Source: Siderastrea radians
Taxonomy: Eukaryota; Cnidaria; Anthozoa; Scleractinia; Rhizangiidae
NCBI GenBank assembly: GCA_964017195.1
Contig: OZ024897.1
Span: 38,619,336-38,683,335 of the forward strand
Length of the DNA stretch: 64,000 nucleotides
Direction: 5' to 3'
In this document: positions 26,503 to 38,696 of the stretch, piece by piece
Layout: each line of letters begins with the position of its first letter
Position numbering within the stretch: position 1 is the stretch's first letter
Position numbers and translations under genes: made by a program
Notes under the pieces: generated by a model
The model's database searches: none
Told to the model about the DNA's origin: nothing
Seen by the model: the letters and a program-made list of their open reading frames with translations, nothing else

Positions 26503-29500
26503 ATGCAGCTACCAGGGTAAGATTATTTTTATTTTCACCGTGCTTTCTTAATTTTCACTTATTGAGAAATCATTCTAAAGGTTAGTGGCCAACAGTGGGT
26601 AGAAATTGGCACCACAGCAAAGTACTTCTTAAGAGCGGTTTGCTGTAAGAACCGACTAAGGGTATGCAAGATAGAAAAATCCGATTTTCTCAAAATCTGC
26701 CAGAATAAAGGCTTTGGTGAACTAGTTCTAAAAATATAAGTTTCGGGTCGTTTAGATTTTTATTTATTTTTTAGTGAATATTTTCGTATTTTGCCTTTCG
26801 CGGCAGTCAAAATCAACGCCAAAATCGAGACTTTTCCGGAAGCTCCTGTTCAAATATTGAAAGCGTCCTAAAAAAGATTAACCCGGGGAGTTAAAAGATC
26901 TTACTTCCTCTGTTTATTAGCAGTGTCAAAGTTTCATGAAAAGGGAACTTTTGAATTTTTGATGAAATTTTAAAATTTATACCCAACAACGGTCGTTATC
27001 GACAATCCAATTTAGGCTAAATTCAAGGCTCAAAAAAGCACTCTGGTACATGGCTTTACACAACCAGACTATACTCCGGGAAAGTACAATCATTTCAACT
27101 AAACAACGGCAGAAAAACATTTTGGGACAAATGAAACGGCGAATTTTGACAGCGCTTTGAAAACAGGCTACTTGAGTGATATGAGCAACCCTTTGACCTT
27201 TCATGTCAACGGAAACTAACACACAGCAGCTCTTAAAATGTGACTTTTCTTCGCCAAAATACGAGTTTGCTTGTTTTTCTAGAATGTTTTCAAATAGAGG
27301 AAACTAGGATTTTGAATTTGGAGGCCTTTCTTCCCAATATTGAGCGATGTTAAGGAATTTAGAGAAGTATGTTATGAAATTGACCTACTCTGTTTATCAC
27401 CGAATTAGACATTCAAAGTCTGTTTACAACGTGAATGCGGAATCAATAACGAAGTAAAAAACCGATTCATGAAATGTTTAGGAAATAATTCTTACCTAAG
27501 TGAGCTTTTCCTGGCTGGAAACTGCAACTTTCATTGCAACACACATAGCTAGATCGCCGAGCCATGTTGCACGTGAGTTGTCAAATGTTTCTACAGTGCA
27601 GCCGAGGTTCCTTACGTTAATGATTAACCAGATTTTAGGCCCGCATAGCGTGCAGTCGGAAACAACACTATATATATGGTGACGAACGCTTGTGCTTGAT
27701 AGGATAAAAAGACGGGGAAAAAAGGAAAAAGAGAGCTTTTATTACATATATAATTATTATTATATATCTATATATTTTTTTACGTCCAAACCGGGGACAC
27801 GTTCTACTAAGCAAGTTCTCCCAAAGTTGGTGGCCTATTTAAACAATAGAGTTCTTCTGTCGAAGGCACTATCGTGTAATAGGTTGCCCGAGGAAATTTG
27901 ATGTTCACAACAAATATTAGCCCAAGAACGTAGTTCGAGGGCTTATATGAAGTTTGCACATCAAATTTCCCAGGGAACCTATCACACATAGGGCCTGAGA
28001 CAGAATCCCTCTATTGTTTTTATCGTCGAACGCTAAATTTTGAGCGAAAATTGCCAATATGCGTTGATAGGTGCCACTGAGGAGAGACAGTATCGCGTCA
28101 CGTGATCGATTTCGACCAAAGAGAGCACGCTAAAATTTAGTATTGTAGTATAAAAGGTTAGAGCCTTGTTGAACAAGCGACTGAAGCGCAGTTAACACAC
28201 AGAATTCGTTCAATTCTTTACTCCAGAAGGCTCTTCAAATTCCCATTCTTAGTGAAACATTTTACCTTTTGGTAAATAAAACACATGAAAACACACAAAT
28301 CAGTGTCTTTCTCTAGTTTTCGATGAAACAGCAGCCACTTCCCTCGACTGGTTCCGTTACAGCAGAAGGTGCTGTGATTTGTGCCTTGCATGGGATACAT
28401 ATGTGCACACGCCATAATACTCACAAACAGTCTTTAGCACGGCTGTTCTCAGCCTTTTCTTGCTGCCTTTCCTGCGCATGTCGCACAGGTTCAACTTGTT
28501 ATAAGCGATGGGATTGTAATAATAATAATAATTTTATACTTTAAAATTTAAGTGCTTCATCCGGCACTTTTCTACTGTTCTACTGTTCTTACCCCCGTCC
28601 CCCTACCCTTGGTTACATAATTCAATCATGGACTTGGCTGCATTTTATTTCTTTGCTAAGAAGTCTTTAATTAGAAGGTCTAATGTCCGCTAAGGAAGAA
28701 AGATATTGCACCTTGCGCCATGTGAGAAATAAATCTACCCAGGCCAAAATACTAAAAACAGTCCTAAGCATGGGTATGCTTAGCGTTTTCACACTGTCTT
28801 TCTTATGCAAGTTGCACAAGTTCAGGTCAGTGTTGTAAGCGATGGCGTGCTATAACTGTACAAGCTGGATTTAATATCGGGTATAGAACTTTTGCTTCTC
28901 TAGCGCAGCACTATAACTTAAACGCCTACCACGAAGTAAAAAGCCATTTCGCCTATCAGAGTGACGCAGCTTATGAATTATTCTGAAGAGAACAACTTAT
29001 CCATCGTGCAGTGAGGAACTAGTACCTGGAGAACAACCTCGACCTATCTGCTTTCTTAGCAACTCGAATATCCGTCAGGTTCTTGCCTGTACCCAGTTTG
29101 TTGCGCAAAAAAAAAAAAACTGCCGCTATCCCTTGCCTCACTAGCTGCTAATATTTTTTTGGGAAAGTAGTCTCAACTTTGATTAGTAGTCTCTTTTTCA
29201 TGGCAAGTGTTTCAGTGAAAAAATTAGCCCAGTATTTTTTCAGTATTTTTCATCTTCAATTTTGCTTTGCTGATATGCTTTCCTTTGTCGACTTCAAACG
29301 CTCGCTCTCCAAACTGTTGCCGTGTCACAAGAAAACTCAAAATTGATTAGCATGTTTACACCGTCGAATTCACTTGAGGAAGTTGCAAATGACAGTCGCA
29401 AGCTATTTGTAAATCGTGACAATCATTCATATGCCTAAGTTCGTGAGTTCCGATAGCCTGCGTAGCAAGCACTTCCGTAGACTTTTCCGCCTTTTTGAGG

Positions 29501-32500
29501 CATTTCGCGTTTTGGCCGCGCCAAATTAAGGCTAGCGCAAAAAAAGGAAGGAGCGGGGAGGGGGAGGGGAGGAGAGGAGAGGCAAAAAAAGGAAACTCTT
29601 GCCCGAAAACGCTACGAGTTTGAAAAACGCCCCTTTAGCACTCAAGTTTGGGTGAATTCATAGCGTGACAGCTTGTCAATGAAGCAACAAATAACAGATT
29701 ACCGGATGTTACAAATTTATTTTTACAAAACATGGTCTACGTAAGTCAAACCCACGAACTGCAGAGACGAAGCACTCGGAGATGTGATGTCGAAGCCTCG
29801 AAAGTTGGAAACTCAAAGGGGGCGCTTCAGGATTTGTCGTTGTAATTTCAAAGCTAATAAAAAAAGAAATTTATCCCTACTAGGAAAATCGGTTTTATTT
29901 CTTCGGGAACCTTTTCAAAGCGTGGGAAAGAAAGGATTCTTAAGGTCTGGACCAATTCTTGCTGATATTTTCAGAGTGGTTAGAACAGAAGTTGTTGAAA
30001 ACTTGTAGCTATTTTCGGAACGTGTGTCAAATCTTTGTGCTAGGAACTTAGGGGCATTATTCGAAGTTATTCGGAATGCAATAAGTATGTCGAGTCTCCT
30101 GTTTCCCAAGCTCGCCAAATCAGCGTATCAACTTTTCTAAACGGCTGCTCCGAAACTCTATCAGGCAACAGTCCATGTAGAAAGAGAAAGCTTCCCGAGA
30201 GTCCCTGAGATTTGAAGCCACCGAACAGCCGTCTTCTAGAGTCAAACCTGAACATCGAAATTTTCCAGCTGGAGAGAAACAGTTAGTTGTGTTGATGTCA
30301 GTCACGCTCAAATTAACTTACCTGATTTCATTGACGTTCGTTGGCGTACGGGTTTTTCAAAATCGTGGGATATGCGGGCAAGCGTTTTCTTGAATCCCTT
30401 CTCCTGCCCCTTCTCCCACTTCTTTTGCGCTCGCCCCAATTTTCGTGCGGCCAAAAAGCGAAAATGCTTCGAACGTACGCAAAACCCTAGGCCTACGGAA
30501 ACGCTTGCTACGCAGGCTAGGGTTTCGATAGTGTCCACCTCTATGTCACAAACCCCTTTTTCTCTTTCTGGGTCACCGAAATCCACTCTGGAGACACCCG
30601 TCCAGGTATTAGCCTTCTTTAGAGTACATGACTGGCTAGACAGCAGTTGAGAGAACCCAGTGTACTCACTTCGTAGGATAGCGGTGTCGATCGTGGGATT
30701 CTTGATCTCTTGAGTTATACAGAAGAGCTCTCTTGTGATGTAGTCTCGGCGACACGGGCAGTTTTTGCTTTTGTTTTTGTTTTTATTTTTCGCTCTGGCA
30801 ATACAGGTGGGCAAGGGTCTTAACATGGTTGCTATGCTGAATGCAGTAAAATCTGTTTCCTGGGTAAGCATGCTAGCTTGTTGAGAATCATTGTCCTGGT
30901 GATATGCGGAGTATTCAGCATTTTTCCAGGGACAGGCAGAGGTACCGCTGCCCAAACGGGAGATATTAAGTGAAAAAAATGTCTGCGATACCTGCCAGAT
31001 TGTACTGGATGAAGTACTTTTTAAAGTATAAAATTAAATTTTTCACAACCTCATCGCATATGACAACTCGCGCCTGTGCGACATCCATAGGAAAGAAGCA
31101 TGAAAAGGCTTGTTTACGGGTGTGGCTGCTGTATCATCAAAGACGAGCAGCGAGAAAGACATTTTTGAAGCAAAGGAAATAGGAGACGTCTGCAAGCGGG
31201 CCAGCACAATAAGGCTCTAACCCTAAAGGCCACCGACATTGGGAGAACTTGCTTAGTAGCACGTGTCACCGGTTTGAACTTAAAAAAAATATATATAATA
31301 ATAAGTACATTTAATAGCAATTGAATGTCTTGGACCAAATAATCCAGCTCCTCATTTCTACTTATAACAATAAGTATATATGTAATAAAAGCTCTCTATT
31401 TCCTTTTTTCCCCTACTTTTTTCCTATCAAGCACAAGCGTTCGTCACCATAGTGTTGTTTCCGACTGCACGCTATGCGGGCCTAAAATCTGGTTAATAGT
31501 TAACACAGGGAACCTTGGCCGCACTGCAGAAACATTTCACAACTCACGTGCAACATGGCTCGGCGATCTCGCTATGTGTTTTGCAATGAAAGTTGCTGTT
31601 TCCAGCCAGGAAAAGCTCACTTAGGTAAGAGTTATTTCCTAAACATTTCATGAATCGGTTTTTTTACTTTGTTATTGATTCCGCATTCACGTTGTAAACA
31701 GACTTTGAATGTATAATTCGGTGATAAACAGAGTAGGTCAATTTCATAACATACTTCTCTAAAATTTAATTGTCCAACATCGCTCAGTACTGGGAACAAA
31801 GGCCTCCAAATTCAAAATCCTAGTTTCCTCTATGTGAAAACATTCTAGAAAAACAAGCAAACTCGTATTTTGGCGAAGAAAAGTCACATTTTAAGAGCTG
31901 CTGTGTGTTAGTTTCCGTTGACATGAAAGGTCAAAGGGTCGCTCATATCGCTCAAGTAGCCTGTTTTCAAACCGCTCTCAAAATTCGCCGTTTCATTTGT
32001 CCCAAAATGTTTTTCTGCTGATGCTTAGTTGAAGTGATTGTTATTGCCCGGAGTATAGTCTGGTTGTGTAAAGCCATGTACCAGAGTGCTTTTTTGAGCC
32101 TTGAATTTAGCCTAAATTGGGTTGTCGATAACGACCGTTGTTGGGTATAAATTTTAAAATTTCATCAAAAATTCAAGTTCCCTTTTCATGAAACTTTGAC
32201 ACTGCTAATAAACAGGGGAAATAAGATCTTTTAACTCCCCGGGTTTATCTTTTTTAGGATGCTTTCAATATTTGAACAGGAGCTTCCGGAAAAGTCCCGA
32301 TTTTGGCGTTGATTTTGACTGCCACAAAGGGCAAAATACGAAAATATTCACTAAAAACTAAATAAAAATCTAAACGACCCGAAACTTATATTTTTAGAAC
32401 TAGTTCACCAAAGCCTTTATTCTGGCAGATTTTGAGAAAATCGGATTTTTCTATCTTGCATACCCTTAGTCGGTTCTTACAGCAAACCGCTCTTAACCCT

Positions 32501-35500
32501 TTACAGTCAGCATTTTTCCCTTAGAATAACGCATTTTTTACCGCTAAAGCGGTTTTTGAAGTGCTATGGTGCCAAATGCCACTAAACTTTGCTACAAAAG
32601 CGTTTTCTTACATTCTAGCTCAATTTTGAGCCAGCTTCTGTTGAAAATTGTACATTATTTTGGTTTCACGCATGCGCATAAGCCAAAATTTGGACTTTTT
32701 TTCTGCTGATTCATTTCTAATTTTTTCTCGCTTCTTTTGCTTTCCTTTTTCTCTCCCTTTCTTTTCTCTTTATCTTCTACTCTTTATCACCTTTCTATCC
32801 ACTGGAAAAGTTTTGGCCTCAGTCCTTCTAAAAACCTGGAAATGGAACACTGATCAACTAGGTGACTTGGCCTATTTTACCACCAACTTTGCAGCCAAAA
32901 TTGGACACGTTTTTCTGGTATAGCTCTGCCAGAATTTGGTCGATATTCAAAATGGACACACGTATGGATGGATCTGTCCTTGCTGTGCTAGCTGCTTATC
33001 AAAACAATCTGGTGACGTCAAAAATGATGACGTCACAAGTGGCTCAATGGTTCCCGACTTCAACGTCGGGAAAATACAACTCTTGACGGAAAAGAGTTAA
33101 CTAAACTATCGAAAATCGTTTATCATGACAAATCTTACTCGTTTGAGACTGATTTTGGTTGATTTATCAGGTTTAATGAAAAAAAGAACACATTTGAAAC
33201 AAAATGTCCTTTTCTTTAACGGCTTTAATTTGAATGGTCACAGGGCCTATCTACAACCTTCCTTCAAAAACTAGAACCAAAGTACAACAAACATTACCAC
33301 AGGAGAGTACTCCACAGTTAACTTTTATTTGAATGTTCACACTTTAGGATACAGTACATCCACACACATAAGCTAAAACCACACTGAATATTATAACAAT
33401 GTACTTCTCAACCTGAGCCTCCACTTGAATTAAGTAAGAAGATAAAAAAAAAAAATCAGTAAAAACCGCCTTCTACAGCTCTAGTTAGTTCCCTGTTCTT
33501 AGTATCGTCATTCTTTTAAGATCCCCTACCAGAGCTACATAAGACTGAGGGTTTGTCTCTTCAATGAAATAACGGCAACAACGTTAAAAGGTTCTTGATT
33601 TCTCGCAGGTTTCCACAAGGACTCATTCTTGTTGTTGGCACATGCGCACTGTTGGGCTTCTCCCCTGTTGGTGGATCGCTTCGAAAGATTCAGCATACAT
33701 TCATCACTGTTGACCCTTCGTGCCAGAGAGTACCACTGTACGTGCGTCTGAACTGCATCCGGCGCAGGTTTCGCACATTTGATGCCACATGCAACAACCT
33801 GTGCAACATAACACAAGTAGGTTTCACATGCTGTACTGGAAAGTACCAAGTACTCAAAATTTATCATCTTGAGCTTTGTAAAGTGTGGTAAATAGGGGTA
33901 GATCTGGTGATCAATGGTCGACTTTTGTACGTTATGCTTTGTTTCCCTTGCTCAAAATTCTTTCAATTATGCTCATTTTATTTCAGAAAACTGATTAATG
34001 TGACATGGCACGTTAGGGTATCCTTCTATGAACCTAGCATTCTCTTAGAATTCTGTAATACAACTATGATTACCATTACCTTCTACACACAGGGATCCTC
34101 CGGAACAGCGTTCGCCCGCTTCCTGCCACCCGCCTTCCAAAACGGACTGGGGCCTCGACAAGTTTCTTCCTCATCTCCTTTCCCGCTACGAAATCCGCGA
34201 ACGATCAGCAATACTGTGTTCGTAAACACCTCTGAGAATGTGGGTGGCGTGACGCCTAACTTCACTCACATGACTATGCTGTGGGGCTCGTTCATAGACC
34301 ATGACTTCACTTTGACAGTTTCCAACGCAACTCAGGGATGTGGGACCAATGATGCTCCGTGCCCAACCGATGTTCCCGGATGTGTCAGTATCCCAATCTC
34401 TCAGGCGGATCCTGACGACCGACTGAAGAACAATCAGAGTGTGCAGTGTATTCCTTTGTCACGGTCTGCCATAAAAAATGGAGAGCAGGTTGGTACAGAT
34501 TTTAATTACAGTTATGGGTTTTCTTGATATCATCTTCCTAGTTGGTCAGCAATTTAATTTCATCATTGAAGGAATTGGCTTAATGGGGTATTGCTGTGTT
34601 AGTCTTCCCCTCACAAGGTAGATATTCAGGACACTTTAAATATCTACACTTCATTGAAAGAAAGTAAGAAAGAAAACGGATTTCATCCATTCTTGTTTGT
34701 GTTCTGCTTTTAAGGAGAAGATGCGTTTTCAGAAAAAAAATGCACTGTGCGGAATTCAGTAAAATTTAAACGTCGCTGTGGAATGGAATTTCTATTCTTT
34801 CGAACAACAAAAGCCAACAACTTCGGTTCTTTGCCTTAGCTTTGGTTGCAATTTGGACTTAAGACGTGGCACAGACACGTCTGACATGTATACCGATATA
34901 ACATTTAAATAGAGACACGGCAATTTCGCCGTAAGTCATCGACTTTCTTGATCGCTAGCTTTAAAGAAAAGAAAGAAATCTGCTCAAGTCGGCCGTAGAA
35001 TTATAGGAGCTACTGAAACAGATTGACCAAATTTTTGATGCTTTACGATCAATAGCTGAAAAAGTTGAATGGTGTTTGAACTCTTCCATAAAGACCACCT
35101 TAAAGTTTTCGGTGCTAAATTTTGACATTCTGATTAGACAGAAAAACCAACATGCAAGTGAAAAGGACGTCTCCGAGATTGGTAGTAATTCAAGTTGTGA
35201 ACGTTCTATTTTGAAGTGAGTCAGAATTGTTACAATTCCATACCATACAATACAATACACTCCAGTCCCCTCATTCAGGGGCTTTTCAGTGAGCAATGCA
35301 ATGTTAGCAATAAACTTACAATAATAATAGTATATGTAACTGAAAAAAATACACATCGGCGAAAAATTATTTTAAAAGAAAGCCTATATATTCATTACTG
35401 ATAATGAGAATAATTGTGCATTATAGCAGTTGAAAGGGAATATGGGGAAACAAAATGGAAACAGCCTCTAGTTAGCTCTTATAATTATAGGACTTTCTAC

Positions 35501-38500
35501 TGTTTTTTTCTCTCGTCTTAAAAATGGGGAACGACAAAGATGGGAAATGTTAGTCGCTTTGGCTCCACACGAACGTGTTAGTACTCCGTTTCATGACCTA
35601 TGACAGAGAAACTTTAGGTATGCACATTTCATAATTGTGCTCCGTGACGGAGAGAATTATAATTCATGTCCACAGCATCCCGATCAGTTTCACTGATTTC
35701 GCAGTCTAAGATCATGTTTACATTACATTTTTCCCTTAATAGCACAGCGAATAAATAACCAAAGAGAGAATGAAACACATGCGTTCTTGTTTTCAAATTT
35801 AAAGGTGAAGACATGAAACTCAGAAGCGCTCAGTAAATTCAAACCTTCTTACACTTAAAAACGGAGCAATTATTTGAAGTTGACTGCAATCTTAGTAGGA
35901 TAACCATAATCAAAAATACAACGGGCTGGAAAGTTGCGCTGGGTAGTTGCTATAGTGGAAAGCTGTAAAGTGCGTTTTGCCACGAAACAAATCAACTCTT
36001 ACCTGTCTTATTTTTCAGCCTAAAACACGAATTCGTCATGGCTTTTCTGTTTAGCTTATTATAATTGACTTTTTCGCAGGAAACCGTAAGGTTGTTTTCA
36101 CTTTTCCACAAAAAGAAGCTTGAATCTATGGACTGTCTCACCAAAAAAATTTGGAGAATCCCACAAAAAGCCTCTGCGTTTCGGATTCAGGCTTGCCCAC
36201 TGGGTGCCGCACATTACTACGTTTCAAAGTTTTAACGTGCCGCCTTTTGGGCAAAAAGGTCTATTTGATGAAAAAAATAATAATTACAAAAGAAAAAAAA
36301 AACGAGGACTTTTCTCTTTCATTTAGGTAAATTTGGTTTCTTCTTACATCGACGCTTCAAACATTTACGGAGCCAACTGCCAAGAAGCCGAGAGTGTCCG
36401 AGATCCCAGTTCAAACATTGGCTTGTTACGGGTCGTCCCCCTTCCAGTACCGCGCTCTGACAGGCAACCGATCTCACCCCCTGTTGATCCCAGCTCATTT
36501 TGTAGATCACCGAGGCCTTCATTAAAACCATGTTTCCTTTTTGGCGATTTCAGAGACAATGAAAACCCAGGTAGGTTACTGCATGCAAATGTTCTGAGGA
36601 GTTTGTCTCCAAATGTTTCTACTTAACAAATTCGGTTATCCACAGTGATGAATGAGTACTGAGGCAGGCTAACTGAGACCCACGATAGGACTTAGGGTAC
36701 ACAATAAAGGGTTATCAATTTGTGCGCTATAACTCTGGGTATCATCGTTGGCATAAGTAAATCCCGTGCTAGGGAGTCCGGGAGAATGGCTCCACAGACT
36801 TCCTTCTGCCATTTTGATGATCTACCGGACTAGCCTCAGTTAACATGACATTTAATGCTTCTTCCATGGCTTGAAAATATTTTCATTATAAATAAACAAA
36901 ATTTTAACATCAATATTGACATGCAAAATCAATTCAGGTCTCAGCTTGCAATTGCTGGCACGTATATATAGTTTCCTTAGAATGTTAACAACAGCAGTCC
37001 ATGTCAGGATTAAGCCCCACCCGCACATTCACACTAGACAGATTCCTGAGATTCCTAGGCTCGACCCATCTACAGTATTCTTTAAAAATAAACCGTCTAC
37101 TGACAAAAAAAAACATGAGTAAGTCATGTATGCTTTGTAATATCATTTTTTCTTCTTTTATTTACAGCATTGATGTCAGTACACATACTTTTTGTTCGTG
37201 AACACAATCGAATCGCAAAGTTTCTTCATCATCTTAATCCAACGTGGCAAGATGAACGACTGTTTCAGGAGGCGCGTAAAATCGTGATTGCACACATTCA
37301 ACATATAACGTACAACGAGTGGCTTCCTGTGCTGTTTAGTGAAAAAGTGGTAAGAAGTTCATTTAACCAGTTTATTCTTTTGTCTTAATTAAGTCTTGTG
37401 GTGTTTCCTCCCACTTTGTGTTGCATTTTCTACCTTCTTCTCTGTGTTGCCGTTATCAGGTCGGTTTCCTAGTGATCCAGAGTTTGCCTGTTTTTCTTTA
37501 TTTATTTATTCATTCATTTATTTATTTATTTATTTATTTATTATTTTTTTTAAATGAGAGGTGCTGTGAACTGGTTCTGTCCGCTCTTAACCACCTTCTC
37601 CGGAGCCTTCGACTACTACCGCTGCTATGATAGACCTGGCCCTTGTCTATAAAACAATTGCGACCAAGAAATTTCCTTACTATCAAGTATACAGGACGGT
37701 TCCAGGAGGTCAATTCGTGTGAACTGACAAAAAGATGGTGCACGAGATACAAGAGATAGACCTTTCTTCTTTTGCCTCACAAAATATTTTTCTTCATGCA
37801 CAATCTGAACGTGCTGTATTACAACACGGACGCATGCGCGAAACGTTACATATCTCGTTGAGCGAGAGAAAAGTAATTTCTGATTTATTTTCATTTTGTA
37901 GAGACAAGAAAACAACCTGGTGCTTGAGCCATCAGGCCAGTTTTTTAACGGTTATGATCCAAATGTGGACGCGTCGACGTTAAACTCGTTTGCTGCAGCT
38001 GCTCTGCGAATGGGCCACTCACTGATAAGGGAAAGTTTTGGGCAGTTCAGCAAAGGATTTCAGCGACTTGGAGAAGTTCAGACGACTAGGTTTTTCGATC
38101 CTTCTTCTCTTTACAAGCTCACAAACAATGGAATCGATGGCATTAATTTGGGGCTGGTTAGAGAACCATCACAGTTATTTGATAGGTCAGTAAGAGTGTA
38201 CTGACTGTACTATTGTTATTCACACTTTTCAGATTTAGATAAATTACAAAGCTTCCTTGCAAGACTTTTTTTTCTTCAGGTATATAATTGAATAACTCAG
38301 AGGAAGGTTTCTATAATAAATACAAAATAGCGCATCTGGTGTTCTTTAATGTTTCCTGAGCATTTTAGATCATCTAGTCAAATTAAGAGGGTGTACGTTC
38401 TCAGAATCTAATGACGGCTAGTCATGTAGCTTGCATACAATTGCAAGAAAGTTACATATGGGGAATGACGCGGTAAGTGGTAGCTAGTGTAACTGGCTAC

Positions 38501-38650
38501 TGAGATTTACCGAATTTTTTCTGCTGATCGGGAGATGTCGTTGACTTTGACTACTTTTCACCACCTCTTTGAAACAATTTATATTTTGACAGGGCACTTT
38601 TTGATGACAGTATTTTACATGTATTATGTGTGATATGTAAACTGACAAGG

Positions 38651-38696
<46 letters not shown>

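Larger units (their letters stand above)
26629..32496. mobile_element. Foldback DNA element with about 1.2-kb inverted arms
   Basis: The left arm (about 26629-27837) and right arm (about 31224-32496) are long inverted repeats. In roughly 200 bases compared by eye (near 27490-27700 against 31440-31640) about 13 differ. The outer ends are TTAAGAGCGGTTTGCTG and its complement, so TTAA flanks both ends, as with the TTAA target duplications of piggyBac or Kolobok transposons. The 3.4-kb centre has no transposase frame I can recognise, only nested repeats, so it is probably non-autonomous. The whole lies inside the first coding intron of peroxidase gene 2. Confidence 0.75.

Noticed and set aside
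30308..30955. 215-aa open frame, minus strand
   Set aside because: Much of it is encoded by one copy of a dispersed repeat whose inverted partner lies at 29455-29600; low-complexity Lys/Asn stretch; no domain.
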